64,000 nt of DNA from Paracoccaceae bacterium (GTDB lineage: Bacteria; Pseudomonadota; Alphaproteobacteria; Rhodobacterales; Rhodobacteraceae): the NCBI GenBank assembly GCA_021741245.1, contig JAIOYF010000002.1, positions 124,001-188,000 of the forward strand, written 5' to 3'. Positions 53,432 to 61,940 of the stretch are shown here, in pieces (the first letter of the stretch is position 1; every line of letters begins with the position of its first letter). The notes below the pieces were generated by a model. That model saw only the letters and a list, made by a program, of their open reading frames with translations, made no database searches and had not been told where the DNA came from. The position numbers and the translations under genes were made by a program.

Positions 53432-54454
53432 CTAAGCCGCCCCACGGGCCAGCGGTTCCTTTGCCCGGCGGGGCCTTGTCCAGCGCCTGTAAGGCCGCTC
53501 AAGGAAAACTGTGGCCGCCACCGCCAGCAAAAGCGCAAGGAGCATCAGTCCGGCCAGCGCAATCGGGTGTGCATAGGCGTTCATCCCGGCCATTCGCAGT
53601 ACTGTGCCGGTGATTGAGAAGACCAGAAGATGCGACAGGTACAGCATATAGGAGGCCTCACCCCAAATCAGCGTCCACCCCGGCATACGCCAGCCCCCAC
53701 CCGCCAAGCCATAGACCAAAAGCGCCGAGGGCACGCCTGCAACCCATTCACGGCCAAACGCCAAGGGGATCAGGCCAGTCACAACAGCGGCCAGTCCGAA
53801 GGCTCCCAAAAACACCGCCAGACCTGCGGCGGGCAGGCTTGGTGTCTTGGCAATCTGCCGGGCAATCAGCCCGCCCATCAAGAACTCGACCACACCGGAG
53901 TAAAGCGGCAACGCCAAGATCATTGGCACGCCACCGGGCCAGACCTTTGCCCCTTGGGCAACACTGGCCCAGATGGCCAAGGCCAACAGCGCACCTCCCG
54001 CCCCAAAGCGAAAGAAGGTCGCGGCAAAAAGCAGGTAGAACAGCGCCTCTACCGTCAACGTCCACGCGACGGCCATCACCTGATCGGGCCACGGCAACAG
54101 CAGAACCGAGGGAAGAAGCCGCTCCGGTCCGGGCAACGCGGCCCAATCCCCGCGCATCCCCGCAAGGGCAAGCAACGCTAGAACCGTCAGCGTCAACATG
54201 CACCAGTAGGGCGGCACGATGCGCCAGAACCGCTGCACCACAAACCGCCCCGCCGTCAGACCCCTTGCTTGGCTGGCCGCATGAAAGATCACAAAGCCGC
54301 TAAGCACAAAGAACACGTCAACCCCGGCCTCGCCCTGACGAAACAGCGCAAACAGCCCCGCATCAAAGCCTTCGTTCAGGGCGGCGGCCTGCAGATGAAA
54401 GCCTACGACCAAGGTCGCCGCCACGCCGCGCAACATTTGCAGGCCGCCAATCAT
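53432..54454 (-). CDS. acyltransferase family 3 (OafA/YrhL-like) membrane protein
   Basis: A 340-residue polytopic protein with about ten hydrophobic segments. The N-terminus LQMLRGVAATLVVGFHL carries the conserved Arg and catalytic-type His of the family; FFVLSGFVIFHAA follows, and later WTLTVEALFYLLFAATFF. These enzymes acylate exopolysaccharides, LPS or other acceptors. The start is set at MIGGLQ; the frame extends 31 codons further. It may act on the glycan made by region 3, but lies 15 kb away. Confidence 0.85.
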   Translation of the reverse strand: MIGGLQMLRGVAATLVVGFHLQAAALNEGFDAGLFALFRQGEAGVDVFFVLSGFVIFHAASQARGLTAGRFVVQRFWRIVPPYWCMLTLTVLALLALAGMRGDWAALPGPERLLPSVLLLPWPDQVMAVAWTLTVEALFYLLFAATFFRFGAGGALLALAIWASVAQGAKVWPGGVPMILALPLYSGVVEFLMGGLIARQIAKTPSLPAAGLAVFLGAFGLAAVVTGLIPLAFGREWVAGVPSALLVYGLAGGGWRMPGWTLIWGEASYMLYLSHLLVFSITGTVLRMAGMNAYAHPIALAGLMLLALLLAVAATVFLERPYRRWTRPRRAKEPLARGAA

Positions 54455-54593
54455 CCCTTGCCCCGCTGTGTTGCATGCCGCATCCTTGCACGAACTCTGG
54501 GGCATGCCAGCCAAAACTGTCAACAATCGTCCTTTTCGCTTTCCCAAGTCAGATCATTCCGACACAAGGACGCAACCACCCGAAAGGACGACC

Positions 54594-55325
54594 ATGGCCG
54601 ATAACCGCACCCCCCGTCTCTGCGTCTTGATTGATGCAGACAATGTGCCTGCCTCCTACGCAGATGCGATCTTTGAAGAGATCGCGGCACTGGGCGAGGC
54701 ATCGGTGCGCCGGATCTATGGCGACTGGTCGGCCCTGCGCCTGAACGCATGGGCGAAAAAGGTGGCCGCCCTCGGTCTTGTGGCAGATCAGCAGTTTTCC
54801 AACACCAAAGGCAAGAATGCCAGTGACATCGGTCTTGTGATTGCAGCGATGGATTTCTTGCATTCAGGTCTGTTTGATGGGTTTGTTCTGGTCAGTTCAG
54901 ACAGCGACTTCACCCGTCTGGCGGCGCGCGTGCGCGAACAGGGTCTGGATGTCTATGGCATCGGCGAAAAAAAGACGCCCGAGGCGTTTCGGATGGCCTG
55001 CAAGCGGTTTATCTATGTCGAGAACCTTGGCTCGCCCGAGGAGTTGCCTCGCCTGAAGCCCGAAGCAGCCGAGGCCCCGCGCCCCAATGCAAAGGATGCG
55101 CCTTCAAATGCCATTCCGCTGATCGTTGCGGCCATGCGCGCCATCGATCCGGATGGGGAGTGGTTTACCCTGGGCCCCTTGGGGCAGTTCATCACACAGG
55201 CCAACCCGGATTTCGACACCCGCACCTATGGGTCATCCAAACTCTCGGATCTGGTGCGCAAACTGCCACGGTTCGAAGTCAGGCATGGTCCGGGCGGCCA
55301 GTTGGAGCTTCGCGACATTTCCTGA
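54594..55325 (+). CDS. NYN domain protein with C-terminal OST-HTH/LOTUS-like domain
   Basis: A 243-residue protein. The N-terminal 150 residues form a NYN (PIN-like) nuclease fold with acidic sites: LCVLIDADNVPASYA, KNASDIGLVIAAMDF and FVLVSSDSDFTRLAARVREQG. The C-terminal 80 residues (IPLIVAAMRAIDPDGEWFTLGPLGQFITQANPDFDTRTYGSSKLSDLVRKL) have the winged-helix OST-HTH/LOTUS pattern, an RNA-binding module. A frame extension upstream to 54468 has no site; the ATG at 54594 follows GAAAGGACG. Probable RNA-processing enzyme. Confidence 0.88.
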   Translation: MADNRTPRLCVLIDADNVPASYADAIFEEIAALGEASVRRIYGDWSALRLNAWAKKVAALGLVADQQFSNTKGKNASDIGLVIAAMDFLHSGLFDGFVLVSSDSDFTRLAARVREQGLDVYGIGEKKTPEAFRMACKRFIYVENLGSPEELPRLKPEAAEAPRPNAKDAPSNAIPLIVAAMRAIDPDGEWFTLGPLGQFITQANPDFDTRTYGSSKLSDLVRKLPRFEVRHGPGGQLELRDIS

Positions 55326-55402
55326 AGCCCGGTTTTTTGGGCCCTTGGCATAAGATCAGCGGCGTTTGGGACGTTTTCTTTCCTGTCATTATCGGAGGGA
55401 AA

Positions 55403-55849
55403 ATGCCCCAGACTGCAAACCTGCTTCGCCTTGTCTATGCAAGCCGCGCCACACAAGAGATGTCTTTTACCCGCGTGCTGACCATCATCGCGAAATCGCG
55501 CAGCGCCAATAAGGTGCGCGATGTCACCGGGATGCTGCTGTATGATGGCGGTATCTTTCTTCAGGTCCTCGAAGGTGCGCCAGAAAGCGTGCGCGGGCTT
55601 TACGCGGCCATTGAGCGCGATCCGCGGCACCACAGTCTGAAAGTTCTTTTTGAAGAACCGACCAAAACCAGACTGTTTTCGGGCTGGTCGATGGGACATT
55701 CCGGGGCAACGGCCAAAGATATCGCAGGATTGCCGGGGATGAGCGACGCCTTCCTTGACGGCCATGATCTGGACCGGTTGGGGGAAACGCAGGTCCGAAC
55801 GCTTCTTGAAGCGTTTCGGAAGGGAGCCCTGGACCTTCAGTCTGCCTGA
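55403..55849 (+). CDS. BLUF-domain blue-light sensor protein
   Basis: A 148-residue protein formed mostly by a BLUF (FAD-binding) photoreceptor domain. The flavin-contact residues are seen: the Tyr in LLRLVYASRA, the Asn in NKVRDVTGMLLYDGG, the Gln in IFLQVLEG and a Trp in FSGWSMG. No output domain follows, so it acts through partner proteins, as small BLUF proteins do. CGGAGGG fixes the start. The NYN gene is 78 bases upstream, the flavin monooxygenase gene downstream. Confidence 0.9.
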   Translation: MPQTANLLRLVYASRATQEMSFTRVLTIIAKSRSANKVRDVTGMLLYDGGIFLQVLEGAPESVRGLYAAIERDPRHHSLKVLFEEPTKTRLFSGWSMGHSGATAKDIAGLPGMSDAFLDGHDLDRLGETQVRTLLEAFRKGALDLQSA

Positions 55850-55942
55850 TCCGGCACGTGGTGAACAGCCGCTGTGCATCAATGTGGCTTTCCCCATTGG
55901 CATTCACCCCCTATTTTGGGGGCTGAATTCAGGAGACGGTCA

Positions 55943-56989
55943 ATGACACAGGTTGAATTGGGCCTAGATACCTTTGGGGATGTTTCGGTTGGCAGCGATG
56001 GCCAGCCCAAAGCCATGGATCAGGTGTTGCGCGATGTGGTGGCCGAGGCGGTTCTGGCCGATCAGGTCGGGATCGACTTCATCGGTCTGGGTGAGCATCA
56101 CCGCAGTGACTTTGCGATATCAGCCCCCGAGATTGTCTTGGCTGCCATTGCCGGACAAACCAGCCGCATCCGGCTGGGAACGGCGGTTACGGTCTTGTCC
56201 TCGGATGATCCGGTGCGGGTGTTTCAGCGGTTTTCCACCCTCAACGCTGTCTCAAAGGGTCGGGCCGAGGTGATCCTTGGCCGGGGTTCGTTCAGCGAAA
56301 GCTATGCGCTGTTTGGCTATGACATGGCCAATTACGATCAGCTGTTTGAAGAAAAGCTGGATCTCTTCGCCCACCTTCTGCGCGCGCCCGAGGTAACATG
56401 GCAGGGCGAGACGCGGGCCCCTTTGGTGGGCCAAAAGGTCTATCCGCCCCTTGGTCCCCAAGGATTGACCACTTGGGTGGGTGTTGGCGGCAGCCCGGAA
56501 TCGGTCGTTCGTGTTGTCCGGCAAGACCTGCGCCTGATGCTGGCCATCATCGGCGGCGATCCACGGCGCTTTGTGCCCTATGTCGATCTTTATCACCGCG
56601 CGGTGGCGCAGCTGGGCCGTGCGGCGCGCCCCATCGGCGTGCATTCCCCCGGCTTTGTCGCCAAGACGGATGAGGCGGCGCGCGAAGGGCTTTGGCCCCA
56701 TTACCGCGAGATGTTCGGCCGGATCGGGCGCGAACGCGGCTGGCCCCCTGTGACCAAGGATCGCTTTTTGGCCGAGGTGGAGCAGGGTTCGCTTTATGTT
56801 GGCAGCGCCGAGACTGTGGCGCGCAAGATCGCGGCAACTGTGCGGACGCTGAAGATTGATCGCTTTGACATGAAATACGCCACCGGCCCGCAACCGCACG
56901 AGGCCTTGCTGGACGGTATCGCGCTTTATGGGGAAACCGTGATCCCGATGGTGCGCGACATGCTGGCCACCGACCGGGCGGTTGCCTGA
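55943..56989 (+). CDS. LLM-class flavin-dependent oxidoreductase
   Basis: A 348-residue TIM-barrel enzyme of the luciferase-like monooxygenase superfamily. Marks are GIDFIGLGEHHRSDFAISAP, TSRIRLGTAVTVLSSDDPVRVFQRFSTLNAVSKGRAEVILGRGSF and TWVGVGGSPESVVRVVR. It is a small-molecule flavin enzyme, not the NRPS-embedded type. A CAGGAGACGG site fixes the start. Its stop lies 28 bases from the convergent dnaE2 stop. Confidence 0.87.
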   Translation: MTQVELGLDTFGDVSVGSDGQPKAMDQVLRDVVAEAVLADQVGIDFIGLGEHHRSDFAISAPEIVLAAIAGQTSRIRLGTAVTVLSSDDPVRVFQRFSTLNAVSKGRAEVILGRGSFSESYALFGYDMANYDQLFEEKLDLFAHLLRAPEVTWQGETRAPLVGQKVYPPLGPQGLTTWVGVGGSPESVVRVVRQDLRLMLAIIGGDPRRFVPYVDLYHRAVAQLGRAARPIGVHSPGFVAKTDEAAREGLWPHYREMFGRIGRERGWPPVTKDRFLAEVEQGSLYVGSAETVARKIAATVRTLKIDRFDMKYATGPQPHEALLDGIALYGETVIPMVRDMLATDRAVA

Positions 56990-57016
56990 CAGCGCTTGCA
57001 CCGAAGGTGGGGGATG

Positions 57017-59923
57017 TTATGCCCCCACCGGGCCGCTTGTCCGCGGCAGCGCCGTTGAGCGGTGGCTCGATGCCACCCGAAACGGCACCCCCTCAACTGG
57101 GGTCAGAAACGGGCGTAACAGCGCCATCGGATGCGCCCGCAGCGTCAGCCGCATCGAGACATAATCCTCCACCACCTCTTCGCCCATGGTCAGGGCGGCG
57201 AAATGCACGGCAGGTTCCACAATCCCTTCACCATCCATATCGCGGGCAAACAGCGGCAAGGGTTCCCCCCCCTTGATCGCCCGCGCCTCCCACAAGGCAG
57301 AACGGCGATCCACGCCAAGGCTGGCCAAGGCATCGGCCTCGGCCAGACGGAGCATCGTGGCGGGGCTGACCCCGGCCCGGCGCCAGACATCTTGCACCTC
57401 GTGATAGCCATTGCCCCGCGCGCCCGCGATCCACAGCCCTTCGCCCTCGGGCAAGCCCTTGATCTGGCGAAAGCCCAAGCGCAGGGCCAATCCGCCCTCC
57501 ACCTCTTCCATCACATTGTCCCACTGGCTGTGATTGACACAAGGCGGCAGCACGGCGACGCCATGCTCGCGGGCATCGCGCACGATCTGGGCGGGCGCGT
57601 AAAAGCCCATGGGCTGCGCATTCAACAGCGCACAGGCAAAGATGCCGGGGTGATGGCGTTTCAACCATGCGCTGGCATAGACCAGATGGGCAAAGCTGGC
57701 GGCGTGGCTTTCGGGAAAGCCATAGCTGCCAAAGCCTTCGATCTGGGCAAAGCAGCGCTGCGCAAAATCGGCCTCATAGCCGTTTTTCGCCATGCCCTCC
57801 AGAAACCGCTCTTTCAGCGCGGTGACATTGCCATGTTTTTTGAACGTGGCCAGCGCCCGGCGCAGACGATCCGCCTCTTCGGGGGAAAAGCCCGCGCCGA
57901 CAATCGCGATCTGCATGGCCTGTTCCTGAAACAAGGGCACGCCCAGCGTCTTGCCCAAGACCGCCCCCAGCGCATCCGACGGAAAGCTGACGCTTTCCTG
58001 CCCATTGCGGCGACGCAGATAGGGGTGGACCATATCGCCCTGAATCGGGCCGGGGCGGATGATGGCCACCTGAATGACCAGATCGTAAAACTTGCGCGGG
58101 CGCATCCGGGGCAGGAAATTCATCTGGGCGCGGCTTTCCACCTGAAACACCCCCAGACTGTCGGCCCGGCACAGCATGTCATAGGTGGCCGGGTCCTCGG
58201 GCGGCAGGCTGGCCAGATCAAAGCGCCGGTCATGGTGCTTTTCCACCAGATCAAAGGCCTTGCGGATGCACGACAGCATCCCCAGCGCCAGAATATCAAC
58301 CTTGAGGATGCCCAGCGTATCAATGTCATCCTTGTCCCAGCAGATGACGGTGCGATCCTCCATCGTGGCGTTCTCAATGGGCACAAGTTCGTCCAGCCGC
58401 CCTTCGGTGATGATAAAGCCGCCGACATGCTGGGACAGATGGCGGGGAAAGCCCTGAATCTCGGCGATCAACCGCAGGGTCTGGGCAAGGCGGCGGTCGG
58501 CAGGGTCCAGCCCGATTTCGCGGATGCGCTGATCGGTGATGTCCTTTGACCCGCCAAAACCCCAGATCTGGCTGGACAGGGCTGAAAGCGTATCCTCGGT
58601 CAGCCCCATCGCCGCCCCCACCTCGCGCACCGCGCGTTTGCCGCGATAGTGGATGACGGTGGCACACAGCCCCGCGCGGTGACGGCCATAGCGGGCATAG
58701 ATGTGCTGGATCACCTCTTCACGGCGTTCATGTTCAAAATCGACATCGATGTCGGGGGGCTCGTTCCGGGCCTCGGACACGAAACGTTCAAACACCATGG
58801 TGCCGATTTCGGGCGAAACGCTTGTCACGCCCAGCGCATAGCACACGACCGAATTGGCCGCCGACCCACGGCCCTGACACAAGATGCCCTGATCGCGGGC
58901 AAAGGCCACAATGTCATGCACGGTCAGGAAATAGGGCTCATACTTCAGCTTGGAAATCAGCGCGAGTTCATGGGCCACCTGCGCCTGCACGCGGGCGGGG
59001 GCCCCGCGCGGATAGCGCCAGCGCAGGCCCTGTTCGGTCAGACGCGCCAAACGCTGGGGGGCGGTCTCGGTCCCCGTCACCTCGGAGGGGTATTCATAGC
59101 GCAGCTCATCCAGCGAAAAGGTCACGCGCGCAGCGACCCTTGCCACATGATCAATGGCCTGCGGGTGGGCCGCGAACAGGCGGCGCATCTCGGTGGCGCT
59201 GCGCAGGCGCTGCTCGCCATGGGGCAAGGCATGGCGGCCCAGATCCTCGATCTTTTGACCCATGCGGATGGCGGTCAAGACATCGGCCAATCGGCGGCGC
59301 GAGGGGTGATGCAGAAAGGGCAGCGCCGAGGCAAGGGTGGGCAGGCCAAGCCGCGCGGCAAGGGCGGCATGCCGGGTCATGCGGGCCGCGTCCTGCCCGT
59401 CATACTGGGGGGCCAGCACCACCGCGCATTGCCCTTCAAAGCGGCGCACCAATCGTTGCGCCTGTGTCCCCCAAGCCCCCGTGCCACTGCCCGGCCTGAC
59501 GGCTTTTGACGCCGGGGTCAGGCGCTGACCCGGCGGGTGGAGCAGAAGTTCCAACCCCTGCCCCCAGTCCAGAAGATCCTCCAGCCCAAGGTCACAAGAC
59601 CCCTTGGCCGCCCGCCGCTGGCCAAGCGTCAGCAGGCGGCACAACCGCCCCCATGCCGCCCGATCCCGAGGCAGGGCCGTCACCGCAAAACCATCGCGCA
59701 AGATCAGCCGCACCCCCGGCACCAGCCGGATCTGCGGCCCGCCATCGCGGGCAATCTCACGCGCCTTTTGATGCGCCCGCACGATGCCCGCGACCGAATT
59801 TACATCCGTGATGGCAAGGGCGGGCAAACCAGCCTCGGCCGCCGCCACCATCATCTCCTCGGGGTGCGACGCCCCGGTGAGGAAGGTAAAGTTGGACAGG
59901 GCACAGAGTTCGCTAAAGGACAT
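57017..59923 (-). CDS. dnaE2: DnaE2 error-prone DNA polymerase, apparently lacking C-terminal OB domain
   Basis: A 968-residue C-family polymerase, shorter than the roughly 1050-1180 usual for DnaE2. The PHP region (NFTFLTGASHPEEMM, ALAITDVNSVAGIVRAH) has Val where active PHP sites have His. The palm has PPDIDVDFEHERREEVIQHIY with catalytic Asp residues, GRGSAANSVVCYALGVT and SHAASFAHLVYASAWLKRHHP. After RLTLRAHPMALLRPFL the sequence ends in an unrelated 20 or so residues, so the OB-fold seems missing. The start at MSFSELCALSNF follows the LexA box; the longer frame translates through it. Confidence 0.88.
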   Translation of the reverse strand: MSFSELCALSNFTFLTGASHPEEMMVAAAEAGLPALAITDVNSVAGIVRAHQKAREIARDGGPQIRLVPGVRLILRDGFAVTALPRDRAAWGRLCRLLTLGQRRAAKGSCDLGLEDLLDWGQGLELLLHPPGQRLTPASKAVRPGSGTGAWGTQAQRLVRRFEGQCAVVLAPQYDGQDAARMTRHAALAARLGLPTLASALPFLHHPSRRRLADVLTAIRMGQKIEDLGRHALPHGEQRLRSATEMRRLFAAHPQAIDHVARVAARVTFSLDELRYEYPSEVTGTETAPQRLARLTEQGLRWRYPRGAPARVQAQVAHELALISKLKYEPYFLTVHDIVAFARDQGILCQGRGSAANSVVCYALGVTSVSPEIGTMVFERFVSEARNEPPDIDVDFEHERREEVIQHIYARYGRHRAGLCATVIHYRGKRAVREVGAAMGLTEDTLSALSSQIWGFGGSKDITDQRIREIGLDPADRRLAQTLRLIAEIQGFPRHLSQHVGGFIITEGRLDELVPIENATMEDRTVICWDKDDIDTLGILKVDILALGMLSCIRKAFDLVEKHHDRRFDLASLPPEDPATYDMLCRADSLGVFQVESRAQMNFLPRMRPRKFYDLVIQVAIIRPGPIQGDMVHPYLRRRNGQESVSFPSDALGAVLGKTLGVPLFQEQAMQIAIVGAGFSPEEADRLRRALATFKKHGNVTALKERFLEGMAKNGYEADFAQRCFAQIEGFGSYGFPESHAASFAHLVYASAWLKRHHPGIFACALLNAQPMGFYAPAQIVRDAREHGVAVLPPCVNHSQWDNVMEEVEGGLALRLGFRQIKGLPEGEGLWIAGARGNGYHEVQDVWRRAGVSPATMLRLAEADALASLGVDRRSALWEARAIKGGEPLPLFARDMDGEGIVEPAVHFAALTMGEEVVEDYVSMRLTLRAHPMALLRPFLTPVEGVPFRVASSHRSTALPRTSGPVGA

Positions 59924-59937
59924 GCCATCGCCGATGT

Positions 59938-59952
59938 GAACAAAACATGAAC
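59938..59952. promoter_or_regulatory. LexA (SOS) box upstream of dnaE2
   Basis: GAAC-AAAACAT-GAAC, which on the minus strand reads GTTC-N7-GTTC, lies 15 bases before the dnaE2 ATG. The spacing equals that at imuB, which supports both starts and SOS control. Confidence 0.82.
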
Positions 59953-59992
59953 ACATCTAGCGCAGGCAAAGAGATTCGGCCAGTGGCACCGT

Positions 59993-60019
59993 ATTGGTCT
60001 GTGTCGCGCCCAGACCAAT
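59993..60019. repeat. perfect 9-base inverted repeat between GNAT and dnaE2 genes
   Basis: Arms ATTGGTCTG and CAGACCAAT enclose a nine-base GC-rich loop. It lies 68 bases behind the GNAT stop on the minus strand. No T run follows, so a terminator is not certain; it may be a processing hairpin or a protein site. Confidence 0.6.
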
Positions 60020-60086
60020 GCGATTGTGCGCAGCACGCCATAGCATGCAGGTCGGGACCGGGTACGGCGAGACGACAGGACGCCTG

Positions 60087-60506
60087 CTACAGCGGGCTGA
60101 TCATATCCCGATGCGGAATGCCCGCATCATCATAGACCGGACCAATGGCCACAAAGCCAAGCCGTTCATAAAAACCCAAGGCATAGGTCTGCGCGCCCAG
60201 TTTGGCCTGTGTCAGGCCGGGATGGCGGTGCAGCTCTGCCAAGGCGGCCCGGATCAGGGCCGCGCCAAGGCCGGTTCCCCGCGCCTCGGCCAGCACACAG
60301 ACGCGGCCAATCACGCCCATCTCACCGCGGATCAGCAGCCGTGCCGAACCTACCGGACGGCCATCGAGATGGGCGAGAAGATGGATCGCCTCATCATCCA
60401 GATCATCAAGCTCATCCGCCTCGCTGATGCCCTGCTCATCGATGAAGACCCGGCGGCGCAGCAGCAGGCAGGTGGCAATGTCGCGGCTGGGGGCAATCTG
60501 GATCAC
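60087..60506 (-). CDS. GNAT family N-acetyltransferase (ElaA-like)
   Basis: A 139-residue acetyltransferase. The CoA-binding motif A is [21 protein letters not shown], with the N-terminal [31 protein letters not shown] typical of ElaA-type proteins and a final [24 protein letters not shown]. The start overlaps the dapE stop by four bases. The substrate is unknown. Confidence 0.9.
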   Translation of the reverse strand: MIQIAPSRDIATCLLLRRRVFIDEQGISEADELDDLDDEAIHLLAHLDGRPVGSARLLIRGEMGVIGRVCVLAEARGTGLGAALIRAALAELHRHPGLTQAKLGAQTYALGFYERLGFVAIGPVYDDAGIPHRDMISPL

Positions 60507-61654
60507 GCGAAGTAGTCCGACAAGATACGGGCGTAGATCGACTTGAGCTGCCGGATCTGTTCCACCGGAACATTCTCATCAACCTGATGCATCGTCTTGC
60601 CAACCAGACCAAACTCCACCACCGGGCAGTGGTTCTTGACAAAGCGCGCATCCGAGGTGCCGCCCGAAGTGGAATACTCGGGCGTCCGCCCCGTCTCGGC
60701 CTGCACGGCGCGCGCCACCATGGCCGAAAAATCGCCCGGCGGGGTCAGGAAACTTTCGCCCGAAATCTGAATACGACAGGCAATCTCGACCCCGGTTTCT
60801 TGCATGACGGCGGTGGCATGGCCGCGAAGCCATTCACTCAGGCTTGCACCGCTGTGCAGGTCGTTGAAGCGAATGTTCACGGTTGCCGTCCCGCGCGCCG
60901 GAATGACGTTATTGGCCGGGTTACCGCAATCGATGGTGGTGATGGCAAGGGTCGAGGCATCGAAATGATCCGTGCCCGCATCCAAAGGCGCAGCGTCCAG
61001 CCGTGACAAAAGCTTGACCAGGGCCGTCATCGGGTTCTTGGCGCGATGCGGATAGGCCGAATGGCCCTGCTTTCCCGTCGCCGTGAACCAACAGGTCATG
61101 GAGCCACGGCGCCCGATCTTCATCATATCGCCCATCTCATTCGGGCAGGTGGGTTCACCCACAAGGCAATGGGTCATCACCTCGCCCTGTTCCGCCATCC
61201 AGTCCAGCAGGGCAACGGTGCCATCCACGGCATCGCCCTCTTCATCACCAGTGATCGCCAGAATGACCGCCCCGTCAGGCGGCGTTGCCTGCACGAAATC
61301 GATGGCGGCGGCGGCAAAGGCAGCCACGCCCGATTTCATGTCTGTGGCGCCACGGCCATACAAGATGCCATCGACCACCTCTGCCCCAAAGGGATCATGC
61401 GTCCAGGCAGATACGTCACCAACGGGCACAACGTCTGTATGACCGTTAAAGCCAAAACTCCGATTGGCCCCCCGCGCACCCCAGCGCGCAAAAAGGTTGG
61501 CAATGCCCCCGCGATCCACCCGCGTGCAGACAAAACCCGCCGCTGACAACAACGCCTCCAGCACGGACAAGGCACCCCCCTCGGCCGGCGTCACGGATGG
61601 GCATCGGATCAGATCAGCTGTCAGCTGCACTGGGTCTGTTTGGCGGGTCATCAC
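60503..61654 (-). CDS. dapE: succinyl-diaminopimelate desuccinylase
   Basis: A 383-residue M20-type di-zinc hydrolase for lysine/diaminopimelate biosynthesis. Motifs are [51 protein letters not shown] and [20 protein letters not shown]. The C-terminus carries [24 protein letters not shown] with the ligand His pattern. The gene overlaps GNAT by four bases and is divergent from the Hint-domain gene. Confidence 0.93.
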   Translation of the reverse strand: MMTRQTDPVQLTADLIRCPSVTPAEGGALSVLEALLSAAGFVCTRVDRGGIANLFARWGARGANRSFGFNGHTDVVPVGDVSAWTHDPFGAEVVDGILYGRGATDMKSGVAAFAAAAIDFVQATPPDGAVILAITGDEEGDAVDGTVALLDWMAEQGEVMTHCLVGEPTCPNEMGDMMKIGRRGSMTCWFTATGKQGHSAYPHRAKNPMTALVKLLSRLDAAPLDAGTDHFDASTLAITTIDCGNPANNVIPARGTATVNIRFNDLHSGASLSEWLRGHATAVMQETGVEIACRIQISGESFLTPPGDFSAMVARAVQAETGRTPEYSTSGGTSDARFVKNHCPVVEFGLVGKTMHQVDENVPVEQIRQLKSIYARILSDYFA

Positions 61655-61940
61655 ACTCTCCGATCATTGGATGTGACAGCCATATCGGCTCTGCCGACGG
61701 GCGGCAACCTTGGGCCGCTGTGGCGCAAGAGCAACGCCGTACCCCGTGCTTGGCCACACCCTTGGCACAAATGTCATAACGGTGGGTGACTTATGTCTAA
61801 AGTATGGTAACCATATCCTAAAGTATAAGTCCTGAGGCAGGGCAGAGCAGGGTCAACGAACCCGATATTGCGAAAACGACCATGACCAGCGTCAGCCGGA
61901 TCATAGTGGTTTGCCCTGTCTTCACAAGGTGGAGGCAGAC
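61655..61940. promoter_or_regulatory. divergent intergenic region with nested palindrome (dapE / Hint gene)
   Basis: This 286-base gap separates dapE from the Hint-domain gene. At 61788-61831 there is a nested palindrome: outer arms GACTTAT / ATAAGTC, an inner palindrome ATGGTAACCAT (61804-61814), and a direct repeat CTAAAGTAT on both sides. It looks like an operator of a dimeric or tetrameric regulator. The GGAGG site and GTG start of the Hint gene lie just downstream at 61931-61941. Confidence 0.6.

Noticed and set aside
59924-59956. N-terminal extension MCSCFVHIGDG of DnaE2
   Set aside because: It translates the LexA box itself; the family start is MSFSELCALSNF.
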